Under the pieces are notes generated by a model that saw nothing but the letters and a program-made list of their open reading frames with translations, was not told the DNA's origin and made no database searches. 24,174 nucleotides of DNA, taken from positions 1 to 24,174 of IMG/VR virus record IMGVR_UViG_3300013119_000574. One strand, 5' to 3'. This DNA is from a virus. Each line of letters opens with the position of its first letter. Positions within the stretch are counted from its first letter, which is position 1. This document shows, piece after piece, positions 6,745 through 13,612 of the stretch. A program made the position numbers and the translations under genes.

Positions 6745-7131
6745 ATGCTTTGTAGTCGCGAGCAGCTATTGGGCCTGACGGACGTGCGGTATTGCACGGT
6801 CGACGTGGCCGACCTTTCGTTCCGGATCCGTAGCCTTAGCGAGGCGGAAAAGTCGGAGTTTGAAACGTCGATTTTATCGTCTGAAGGCAAGTATTCACTG
6901 GCCAAGATCAAACGCCAGCGGCGGCGCCTAATCGCCATTTGCCTGGTCGACCAGAGCGGCGGGCAACTGCTGAAGGGCGACGACCAGAACGCGTTGAAAG
7001 ACGTCGACGGGCTGGTTACAAGCCGGCTGTACGACGCTTGCCGCGAGCATTGCGGATTCGAGGAAGGGGATATTGAGGGGCTTGTAAAAAACTCAGACAA
7101 AATCCCCGACGACGCTTTGCCTACAGACTAG
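6745..7131 (+). CDS. Tail assembly chaperone, short form (gpG-like)
   Basis: A 128-residue protein, the equivalent of lambda gpG, which coats the tape measure protein during tail assembly. The pattern VDVADLSFRIRSLSEAEKSE, IKRQRRRLIAICLVDQSGGQ and TSRLYDACREHCGF is typical of siphovirus tail chaperones. Start chosen at ATG 6745 with AGGAAG 8 nt upstream; a longer frame from 6679 begins in repeat sequence. Near its end the codons GTA AAA AAC form an A AAA AAC slippery heptamer (7086-7092), and a second open frame continues in -1, giving the long gpGT-like form. Directly followed by the tape measure gene. Confidence 0.87.
   Translation: MLCSREQLLGLTDVRYCTVDVADLSFRIRSLSEAEKSEFETSILSSEGKYSLAKIKRQRRRLIAICLVDQSGGQLLKGDDQNALKDVDGLVTSRLYDACREHCGFEEGDIEGLVKNSDKIPDDALPTD
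7086..7092 (+). promoter_or_regulatory. Programmed -1 frameshift slippery site A AAA AAC
   Basis: In the zero frame of the short chaperone the codons read GTA AAA AAC, so the heptamer sits in exact X XXY YYZ register. Slipping back by one base continues into an open frame with no stop until 7431-7433. I could not assign a clear downstream pseudoknot. Confidence 0.82.
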
Positions 7132-7433
7132 CGCTTCAACTGGGCATTGTCGACGTCGATACGTGGCTGGAATCGATCGACCCGCGGACCCTCGACGCGT
7201 GGATGGCCTTTGACCGTGTCGAGCCGATCAGCGGCGCGTGGCGGCATACGGGCGAGATCGCCGCCGCCGCTTGGAACGCGGTCGCACTACTGGCCGCCGG
7301 GCAAGGCGTAAAGATCGACCTACGCACCGCGGCCGACTTTACCCCCGATCGATCCGCACCGGTGCAAGATTCGCCGGCCGAGTTTTCCGGCGAGCAGATC
7401 CGGGCGGCCATGGAAAAACGATTCGGCACGTAG
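7092..7433 (+). CDS. Tail assembly chaperone frameshift extension (gpT-like part)
   Basis: This frame supplies the C-terminal 113 residues of a -1 frameshift product of about 229 residues that shares its first 116 codons with the gene at 6745. It opens LRQNPRRRFAYRLALQLG and continues VDTWLESIDPRTLDAWMAF, which is the known look of the T domain of tail chaperones: an R/A/LAL..G helix followed by W..s.....l..W.af. The only ATG with a plausible independent start is at 7203, but it has no ribosome binding site and would cut off the most conserved part. The T domain recruits tube subunits to the tape measure. No stop codon interrupts the frame between the slippery site and 7431. Confidence 0.82.
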   Translation, partial: LRQNPRRRFAYRLALQLGIVDVDTWLESIDPRTLDAWMAFDRVEPISGAWRHTGEIAAAAWNAVALLAAGQGVKIDLRTAADFTPDRSAPVQDSPAEFSGEQIRAAMEKRFGT

Positions 7434-7446
7434 AAACGACCAGGCC

Positions 7447-10326
7447 ATGGGCACGATAGGCAATCTAAACTACAAGATCGGCGCCGACACCAGCGGATTT
7501 ACCCGTGGCATGGTGGCCAGCAAGAAAGAGCTGCGCGACGCTGCCAAACTGATGGACGCCACGCGAACGCCGACCGAACGATATAGCGGCGAGCTGGGCA
7601 AGCTCAATTCGCTATACCGAAAAGGCGCCATCGATCAGACGACCTACACCCGCCGCTTGCGCCAGATGCGTGTCGAAAAGATGACCGGGATTCCGGTTGT
7701 CGGCCGCTTTGTCAATCAACTGGCCAACGTGCACCCCGCCCTGATCGCCGCCGGCTTGGCGCTGGCCGCCTTTACCGGCGCCCTGGCGATCGCAAAGCGA
7801 GCGGTCCGCGGTGTGACCGAAGCCATTAAGGAGCAACTGGGCAACATCGACGAAATCGCCAAGGCCGCCCGATCGATCGATATGACCGCCAGCGAACTTG
7901 TGGGCCTGCGCCTGGCAGCGGCCGAGTTTTCCGGCGTCGAGGGTCCGGCCTTTGACAAAGCAATCAAGAAGATGACGGTCCAGCTTGGCGACGCACAACG
8001 CGGCACGGGATCCGCCAAGATGGCCCTGGATATGCTCCATAAGTCGGTAGACGATTTTGCCGGACAATCGCCGGCCGAGACATTCAAGGATCTGGCCGAC
8101 GCCATCGCCGCGGTCGAGGATCCGACACGTCGCGCCTACATCGCGCAGCAACTGTTCGGCCGGTCGGGCGTGGACCTGATCAACACCCTATCCGCCGGCC
8201 GCGAGGGTATCGAAGACGTCGAGCGGGCCGCCGCCGCGCTGGGTAGTACGTTTACAGCCATCGAAGCGTCTAACGTCGAAGCAGCTAACGATGCCGTGGG
8301 CCGGCTTTCGGAAAGGTTCGACGGCTTGGGCCGCAGGGCTGCGATTTCGGCTGCGCCGGCGCTCAAACTGATCGCTGACGAGCTGCTCGACCTGACCGAC
8401 AGAAGCAGCGAATTCGGGCAGACGATCCAAGGGGCTATCGAACTGATCGGGCCCGGTCTGGCGATCACCGTGGACATCGTCAAAAGCCTGGTCGGGCAGC
8501 TGCAAACGGCACAAGCGACCGTGCTGGACTATTTGGCCACGGCGCTAACTGCGGCCGAAAAACTCGACAAGCTGCGGGCCAAGGTGACAGGCGGCGAGGC
8601 CGACCAGGAATTGGCCATTATGGCCGACACGTTCCGCAACAAAGCAAAAGCCACGCGGATCGAAGGCTGGAACCGCACGGTGTCGGGCGCCAGCTTTGAC
8701 ACGCTGGCCAAGTTCAACGAGTTGCAAAAGACGGGCGTCGGGTTGGCGACCGACAAAGCCGCCGCACAGAAAAAGGGCGCCGATCTGGCAGCGGTGGAAG
8801 CCGACGCACTGGCAAAGGCCGCGGCCGAGCAACAGAAGACTGCCGACGCCGCCACCGCCCTGACCGATCGACTCCAACAGCAGGTCGATCTATTCGGCCT
8901 GTCTGCCGGCGAGGCCGCGATCGTCACGCTAGAGCTACAAGACGCCGCGCCCGCGGCGACCAAGTTGGCCCGCGAACTGCAGGCCACTCTGGACACCATG
9001 CAGGGCGAGGCCGCGCTGGAAGCGTCGATTGAGCAATTTACGCAAAGCCTGTGGGACCAGGCCACCGCGGCCGGCAAGACTGCCGAGGAACTGAAGTTCT
9101 TACAGTTGGTACGGGACGGCGCGACCGAGCCACAACTGGCCGACGCCCGGATGGCGTCGAACCTGCTGTTCCTGCAACGCGAGTTGGCCGACATCGCGGC
9201 CGAGCAACAGAAGATTGACGACGCCGCCATGAAACGCGGCGAGCAGTTGACGCAATCCCTGCGATCGCCCGCCGAACAGTTGGCCGACGACATAGCCGAA
9301 TACGACGCCCTGTTGGACGAATACGACGACCTGTTGGCACGCGAGGCGATTACCGAGGAAACCCATGCCCGCGCCGTGGCCAAAGCCCGCGAGGCGATTA
9401 CCGAGGCGGTCGAGCCTGTCGAGCCTGTCAAGGTCCGGTATGAAGTCGACGGCGTGGCCGCGGCCGTGCGGGACAGCCAAGAGGCGGCCAAGGCGATCGC
9501 CCGGCACAAGCGAGAAACGGAGCAAAACACAACGGGCGGGATCCGGTTGACCGACGCCCGCAAGCTGGCCGGCGACGACGTCCCGCGCGCCGCGGCGCCC
9601 GGCGACGACGTCCCGCCCGCCGCCGACTTTGAACTGGTCGGCCTGGACGATCAGGTCCGCATTGTCGAAAGCCTGGCGGCGCCGATCCGGCCGACGTTCG
9701 AGCTGCTCGGAGTGGATCAGGTGGCCGCGGACATCGAGGCCGCCACCGGCCAGCTTGGCAACTCGCCCGACGTTCCGAAGCTGCCGGACTTGACCACCGA
9801 CATAGCCGGCGTTCCGGATCTGCCGGACTTGGCGATCGACGAGCCCGACGTTCCGGATCTGCCGGCGATCGACGAGCCCGACGTTCCGGATCTGCCGGCG
9901 ATCGACGAGCCCGACGTTCCGGATCTGCCGGACTTGGCGATCGACATAGCCGGCGTTCCGGATCTGCCGGACTTGGCGATCGACGAGCCCGACGTTCCGA
10001 AGCTGCCGGACTTGACCACCGACATAGCCGGCGTTCCGGATCTGCCGGACTTGACGATCGACATAGCCGGCGTTCCGGATCTGCCGGACTTGGCGATCGA
10101 CGAGCCCGACGTTCCGGATCTGCCGGACTTGGCGATCGACGAGCCACGGGACCAGGCCAACGCGGCCGTGATCGAAGAACAAGTGAGAATCACCGCCGAC
10201 ACGGCCGCCAGCGATCCGGACGACGGCCGCCAAGCGGCGCTGCTAGACCGGATCGCCACCACCCTGGACGCGATCGAGGCCAAGACGGCCGATGAGCCGG
10301 TGGCGGTCAACGAGGTGAAGCTGTGA
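7447..10326 (+). CDS. Tail tape measure protein
   Basis: A 959-residue protein, the longest in the window, placed right after the tail chaperones. The opening (GNLNYKIGADTSGFTRGM) is a standard tape measure start. A hydrophobic segment lies at about residues 94-117 (VHPALIAAGLALAAFTGALA), and a second at about 335-350. Typical tape measure text follows (IDMTASELVGLRLAAAEFSG, then AQQLFGRSGVDLINTLSAG). Residues 540-700 are long charged helices. Residues 775-900 are ten tandem units of 13 or 11 residues based on DVPDLPDLAIDEP, which is unusual for the family. Its length should set the tail length, indicating a long non-contractile tail. It ends in a 4-bp overlap with the next gene. The ribosome binding site is weak. 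Confidence 0.93.
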   Translation: MGTIGNLNYKIGADTSGFTRGMVASKKELRDAAKLMDATRTPTERYSGELGKLNSLYRKGAIDQTTYTRRLRQMRVEKMTGIPVVGRFVNQLANVHPALIAAGLALAAFTGALAIAKRAVRGVTEAIKEQLGNIDEIAKAARSIDMTASELVGLRLAAAEFSGVEGPAFDKAIKKMTVQLGDAQRGTGSAKMALDMLHKSVDDFAGQSPAETFKDLADAIAAVEDPTRRAYIAQQLFGRSGVDLINTLSAGREGIEDVERAAAALGSTFTAIEASNVEAANDAVGRLSERFDGLGRRAAISAAPALKLIADELLDLTDRSSEFGQTIQGAIELIGPGLAITVDIVKSLVGQLQTAQATVLDYLATALTAAEKLDKLRAKVTGGEADQELAIMADTFRNKAKATRIEGWNRTVSGASFDTLAKFNELQKTGVGLATDKAAAQKKGADLAAVEADALAKAAAEQQKTADAATALTDRLQQQVDLFGLSAGEAAIVTLELQDAAPAATKLARELQATLDTMQGEAALEASIEQFTQSLWDQATAAGKTAEELKFLQLVRDGATEPQLADARMASNLLFLQRELADIAAEQQKIDDAAMKRGEQLTQSLRSPAEQLADDIAEYDALLDEYDDLLAREAITEETHARAVAKAREAITEAVEPVEPVKVRYEVDGVAAAVRDSQEAAKAIARHKRETEQNTTGGIRLTDARKLAGDDVPRAAAPGDDVPPAADFELVGLDDQVRIVESLAAPIRPTFELLGVDQVAADIEAATGQLGNSPDVPKLPDLTTDIAGVPDLPDLAIDEPDVPDLPAIDEPDVPDLPAIDEPDVPDLPDLAIDIAGVPDLPDLAIDEPDVPKLPDLTTDIAGVPDLPDLTIDIAGVPDLPDLAIDEPDVPDLPDLAIDEPRDQANAAVIEEQVRITADTAASDPDDGRQAALLDRIATTLDAIEAKTADEPVAVNEVKL
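9769..10146 (+). repeat. Ten-unit tandem repeat inside the tape measure gene
   Basis: Eight 39-bp units and two 33-bp units encode variants of DVPDLPDLAIDEP, ending in DEP or DIA and opening with DVPKL, DVPDL or GVPDL. The short units lack two codons (DVPDLPAIDEP). Units are in frame and nearly identical at DNA level, which suggests recent expansion. Confidence 0.95.
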
Positions 10327-11219
10327 GCGTGATTGCCTGCAAAGCGGTTGACGTGTCGTACACCTCGGACGGCGAGCGAACGAGGGCCTATAAGGTCACC
10401 TATGAATCGATCACGAACGACCAGGCCGACCATGCCCGCGTCGTGGTGCTGGACCTTATCGCCCGCGTCCCCTTCGGCACGCAATACAGTCTACATAACG
10501 ACTCGGACGCGTACTGCTTTGCCAAGTACCCGAAGAACTGCAAGGCGGTGGGGCTCGCCAAAGGCGGCCGGCGCAAGTGGCGTTCGGATATTGAGTTCTC
10601 CAACCACCCACAAGAAAAATGCAGCGAGGCCGAGTGGGAGAACCCGATCGACGAGCCGTACAAGCTTAGCGGTTCTTTTGTGCGGGCCATGCGGCCCGCC
10701 ACCAAAGACCGGCACGGCGAACCGGTCGACAACAGCGCCGACGAGCCGGTGTTACCGGCGCCCGAAGTCGACGATTCACGGGATACCGTGATTATCGAAT
10801 CCAATACGGCCACGATCGATCTGGCGTTGCGATCGGCGATGCGCGACAAGGTCAACAGCGCGACGATCTGGGGATTGCCACCGCGAACGGTCAAGCTCGG
10901 CCAATGGTCGTGGTCGGCCGAGTACTACGGCCAATGTCATATCTACATCGTCAATCGGCTGGAATTTGAGATCAACAAGGATAAGTGGAACTTCGTCCAT
11001 ATCGACCGAGGGTTCCGAATCGTGAACGGCGAGGACGACGACGGCAATATCAAGTATACGACGCTAATGGACGACCGGGACCAACCATTGCGCGAGCCGC
11101 GGCTGTTGGACGGGGCCGGCGCCCTGCTGCCGGGCGGCGGTTCCCCGTTCGAAATCGAGGAGGAGCTGGCGGACGAGGCGGACTTGAGATTGTTACCCGT
11201 CCCGAATCCGCTGTTCTGA
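10323..11219 (+). CDS. Probable tail-tip or baseplate protein, family not recognised
   Basis: A 298-residue protein that starts in the stop of the tape measure gene (GTGA overlap), the position of distal tail or tail-tip genes in siphoviruses. The N-terminal half has alternating strands (TRAYKVTYESITNDQADHAR, then VVVLDLIARVPFGTQYS), with a Cys/Trp-containing middle (YPKNCKAVG, KWRSDIEFSN). Residues 150-245 look like a second beta domain (DTVIIESNTATIDL, then WSAEYYGQCHIYIVNRLEFE), which includes WNFVHIDRGFRI. The layout resembles proteins described as tail fibre or distal tail components, but I cannot name a family. The C-terminal 40 residues are acidic and probably flexible. Confidence 0.75.
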   Translation: MSVIACKAVDVSYTSDGERTRAYKVTYESITNDQADHARVVVLDLIARVPFGTQYSLHNDSDAYCFAKYPKNCKAVGLAKGGRRKWRSDIEFSNHPQEKCSEAEWENPIDEPYKLSGSFVRAMRPATKDRHGEPVDNSADEPVLPAPEVDDSRDTVIIESNTATIDLALRSAMRDKVNSATIWGLPPRTVKLGQWSWSAEYYGQCHIYIVNRLEFEINKDKWNFVHIDRGFRIVNGEDDDGNIKYTTLMDDRDQPLREPRLLDGAGALLPGGGSPFEIEEELADEADLRLLPVPNPLF

Positions 11220-11222
11220 TTT

Positions 11223-11318
11223 GTAGGGTGGGCCGCGGAGACTTGGCCCACCAGAGACCGCCGGCCGTTGTGATCGACAGCGTATTCCGGTGGGCCGCGG
11301 AGACTTGGCCCACCCTAC
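11223..11318. repeat. Palindromic repeat family A, paired element
   Basis: Same architecture as 6630-6717: outer arms at 11223-11234 and 11307-11318 are perfect inverted copies, each next to its own GTGGGCC...GGCCCAC hairpin. The central lead-in GATCGACAGCGTATTCC is conserved. It fills the whole gap between two tail genes. Confidence 0.82.
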
Positions 11319-11335
11319 CAAGAGGCAAGCAAACC

Positions 11336-11704
11336 ATGGCGAACGAAATTACAGTCACCACGCGCGTGAGCATATCGAATGGCAATTTTAAGCAGAAGTT
11401 TGACCCCGGTACCGTGCAAATCGACCAGGCCGCGATCGGCGGGCATTCGCCGGTCGTGATCGTGGGCCATGCGGCAGAAGAGGATTTGGCGTTGGGCGAT
11501 TTGTCGACGCCGGGCCTGGTCGCACTGCGCAACCTAGACACGACGAACTTCGTTAAGTACGGGCCGAAGGACGGGACAATGGTTGAGTTTGGCCGTATCA
11601 AGGCCGGCGAAACGGCCGTATTCCGGCTTGGGTCAAGCGTCACGCTGCGTTGGCAAGCCGATACCGCGGACGTCAAGGTCCAGGTGATGGCGCTGGAGGA
11701 CTGA
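11336..11704 (+). CDS. Small beta-rich phage protein, possible tail-tip accessory
   Basis: A 122-residue protein. Start chosen at ATG 11336, the first Met after the repeat element; AGAGGCAAGC precedes it. The whole chain is a string of predicted strands (ITVTTRVSISNGNFKQKF, GHSPVVIVGHAAEEDLAL), then GLVALRNLDTTNFVKYGP and GRIKAGETAVFRLGSSVTLR. The 'G...LRNLD.TNFV..G......F..IKAGE.AVFRL' layout recurs in small phage proteins encoded near tail fibres, with an Ig-like or jelly-roll-like look. Exact role unknown. Confidence 0.75.
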   Translation: MANEITVTTRVSISNGNFKQKFDPGTVQIDQAAIGGHSPVVIVGHAAEEDLALGDLSTPGLVALRNLDTTNFVKYGPKDGTMVEFGRIKAGETAVFRLGSSVTLRWQADTADVKVQVMALED

Positions 11705-11712
11705 CCGGTCGC

Positions 11713-11782
11713 GGGAGGGCGACGCTCCCGCGGAGCCGCGGTTGCTCGCCAGTTCGCGGCTCGGCGGGAGCGTCGCCCTCCC
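11713..11782. repeat. Palindromic repeat family B, complete compact element
   Basis: Left arm 11713-11741 and right arm 11755-11782 are near-perfect inverted copies (about 27 bp) around a 13-nt loop. This is the cleanest copy in the window. Translated, it yields the SRLGGSVALPS string at the start of an over-long version of the next gene, which is why the later start is preferred. Confidence 0.85.
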
Positions 11783-11807
11783 GTCGTATTCCAAAGACTA
11801 CGAGAAC

Positions 11808-13595
11808 ATGGCCGCGATTGTCACACTATCCGAAGATTCCCTGCGCAAGCTGTCGGAGAACTTGCGGCGGGCGGGTTATGCGCCGATCAATTCGCCGCGG
11901 CCGCAACCGGGCGACTCGGCCAAAAGCGGCGCGCGTCTGGTGCGGATCGGTCGCACTACGGTCAGCACCGATTGCGGCACCTATCCGGAAGAGCCGGCCA
12001 ACACCTACGCGGTCGAGTTTGGGCATTTGCAGTTTTGCGAATCACCGGGCCTGCGGGACGTCGAGTTCTACCCCTACGATCCGGCCGAGACCCGCTACGG
12101 CCACGACACGGCAGACCGCTATATTCCGCGCGGGTCGATCGTGTTTGCCGAGCTACACCATGGGCGGTGGTGGATCAGCGAGGTTTACGACACGGCCACG
12201 GCCACCACGACCACCACGACCACCACGGCGTCGCCGTATTCGCCATGCGACGGTGATTGCAAGTGGACCTGGTCGGCCGCGTCGGCCGCGTGGTCCCTGG
12301 ACACGGACGCTTGCGGGCCGACCACCACCACGACCACCACGGCCGCGCCGTGCGAGTGCTTATACCCGGCGAATTGCGGCACGGTCGACGGGGAGTGCAC
12401 CTACACGTTTTGCTCGCAGTCGGTCAACTATCCGCCGGAGTGCACCACGACGACCACGGCCGGGCCGACCACCACGACCACAACTTGCGATTGCAACACC
12501 ACGACCACCACAACCACCACGGCCGGGCCGACGTGCGTCGACGGTTGCGATTTTATCGGCATTCCCAGCGCGTCGGGTTGGATTTGGCAACAGACATCCA
12601 ACGGCTGTACGTCGGATTGTCCATGTCCCGCGCCCGACCCTGCGCTGGATCCCTATTGCGCGACCACCCACACTGGATGCGTCCCGACGCCGCCGACGAC
12701 ACCACCGCCGCCGCCGCCGGGCTGCAGCGGTGGTTGCACTTACTGGTGGGTTCCGGCCGTCGGCTATTGGGTCAAGACGTCGGATAGTTGCGCCTCGGTA
12801 GCCGGTTGCGCCTGCAGCCCGCCTAGCAACACGGGCAGCGGATTTCAGTGTGGCGCGCCGACGGTCGTGGCTTGTGCGACGCCGCCGGCCAATACGACCA
12901 CCACCGGCGCACCGACCACCACCGGCGCCCCCGCGCCGTGCGCGTATTGCTACACCACCACCACGACCAGCACCACGACGACGACCGGCGCTTGCGACGG
13001 GGCGTGCAAGTGGGACTGGGACCCCGCGGGGGCCGGATCGTGGGACAAGCAATCCGATACTTGCGCCGCTGAATGTCCGTGCATGGAACCGCCTTTCGAC
13101 GGGCAAGCCGACTGTCACACCGAATGGACCGGTTGCGAAGGCACGACGACCACGACCACCACGACGACCACGACGAGCACGACGACGACCACCTGCGGCA
13201 CGTGCCCTGCAGGCGCAGGAGAGGTTTGCTATCAGTGCAATGAAGAAGGTTCGCAATGGTGGCTGATCACGAACAACTGTTCAGAATTCTTCCAGGCCCC
13301 CTCCCCGCCCTCCCAGGCGGGCGATCCATGCACGCCATGTGCCAATTCCGTCCAGTTATGCGAGTGCATCGCCTCAACATGCTCTTGGTCTAACGGCACT
13401 GAGTGTTGCTGGCAGTGCGACGAAACAGGGACAGCGTGGATTGCGCAGCACGGAGCGTGCTATAGCGGCGAGTGCGAGATGCCATCGCTGCCGTGTACTC
13501 CCTGCTCGTCGTCCGCGACCGTTAGTTGCACGACGACGACGACGACGACGACGACAACGACCACGACCACGACGAGCACGACGACGACCACCTAA
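11808..13595 (+). CDS. Mucin-like virion protein: Cys/Trp modules joined by poly-Thr linkers
   Basis: A 595-residue protein of unusual composition. Residues 1-128 form a globular domain (SEDSLRKLSENLRRAGYAP, then YIPRGSIVFAELHHGRWW). From about residue 129 on, runs of 5-15 threonines, often ending AAP, ASP or AGP, alternate with about six Cys/Trp modules. A typical module reads CDGDCKWTW (147-155) or CDGACKWDW (396-404), then a Trp, a Cys about 6 residues later, CPCP or similar, and two more Cys. Modules start near residues 147, 243, 306, 396, 474 and 534. The protein ends in about 21 Thr/Ser codons. Start chosen at ATG 11808, after the repeat element. Poly-Thr linkers look like O-glycosylation targets, and the four genes downstream are sugar and sulfate transferases. 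Probably a tail fibre or surface-display protein; the specific role is inferred. Confidence 0.82.
   Translation: MAAIVTLSEDSLRKLSENLRRAGYAPINSPRPQPGDSAKSGARLVRIGRTTVSTDCGTYPEEPANTYAVEFGHLQFCESPGLRDVEFYPYDPAETRYGHDTADRYIPRGSIVFAELHHGRWWISEVYDTATATTTTTTTTASPYSPCDGDCKWTWSAASAAWSLDTDACGPTTTTTTTAAPCECLYPANCGTVDGECTYTFCSQSVNYPPECTTTTTAGPTTTTTTCDCNTTTTTTTTAGPTCVDGCDFIGIPSASGWIWQQTSNGCTSDCPCPAPDPALDPYCATTHTGCVPTPPTTPPPPPPGCSGGCTYWWVPAVGYWVKTSDSCASVAGCACSPPSNTGSGFQCGAPTVVACATPPANTTTTGAPTTTGAPAPCAYCYTTTTTSTTTTTGACDGACKWDWDPAGAGSWDKQSDTCAAECPCMEPPFDGQADCHTEWTGCEGTTTTTTTTTTTSTTTTTCGTCPAGAGEVCYQCNEEGSQWWLITNNCSEFFQAPSPPSQAGDPCTPCANSVQLCECIASTCSWSNGTECCWQCDETGTAWIAQHGACYSGECEMPSLPCTPCSSSATVSCTTTTTTTTTTTTTTTSTTTTT
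13530..13592 (+). repeat. ACG/ACC trinucleotide tract encoding the terminal poly-Thr run
   Basis: Twenty-one in-frame codons (mainly ACG and ACC, with one AGC) end the mucin-like gene. Shorter tracts of the same kind lie at about 12202-12231, 12320-12343, 12498-12522 and 13143-13191. Slippage in these tracts would change linker length without breaking the frame. Confidence 0.9.
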
Positions 13596-13612
13596 GCACG
13601 AAAGGCGACACT

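Noticed and set aside
7203-7433. Independent 76-residue gene starting at ATG 7203
   Set aside because: No ribosome binding site, and the conserved T-domain text begins 100 bp earlier in the same frame, reached by the -1 slip.
8529-9563. Ser/Ala/Arg-rich 344-codon minus-strand frame
   Set aside because: Antisense shadow of the tape measure gene, with low-complexity translation and no ribosome binding site.
9769-10146. CRISPR-like array of regular repeats
   Set aside because: Repeats are directly adjacent without unique spacers, are in frame, and encode a protein repeat of the tape measure gene.
12360-13256. Arg/Gly-rich minus-strand frame opposite the mucin-like gene
   Set aside because: Composition is what the ACC/ACG tracts and GC-rich codons give when read backwards; no start signal and no motif.
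13526-13612. Poly-Asp N-terminus for the glycosyltransferase (start at 13526)
   Set aside because: It is the ACG tract of the upstream gene read in another frame; ATG 13613 has a proper site and starts the fold.
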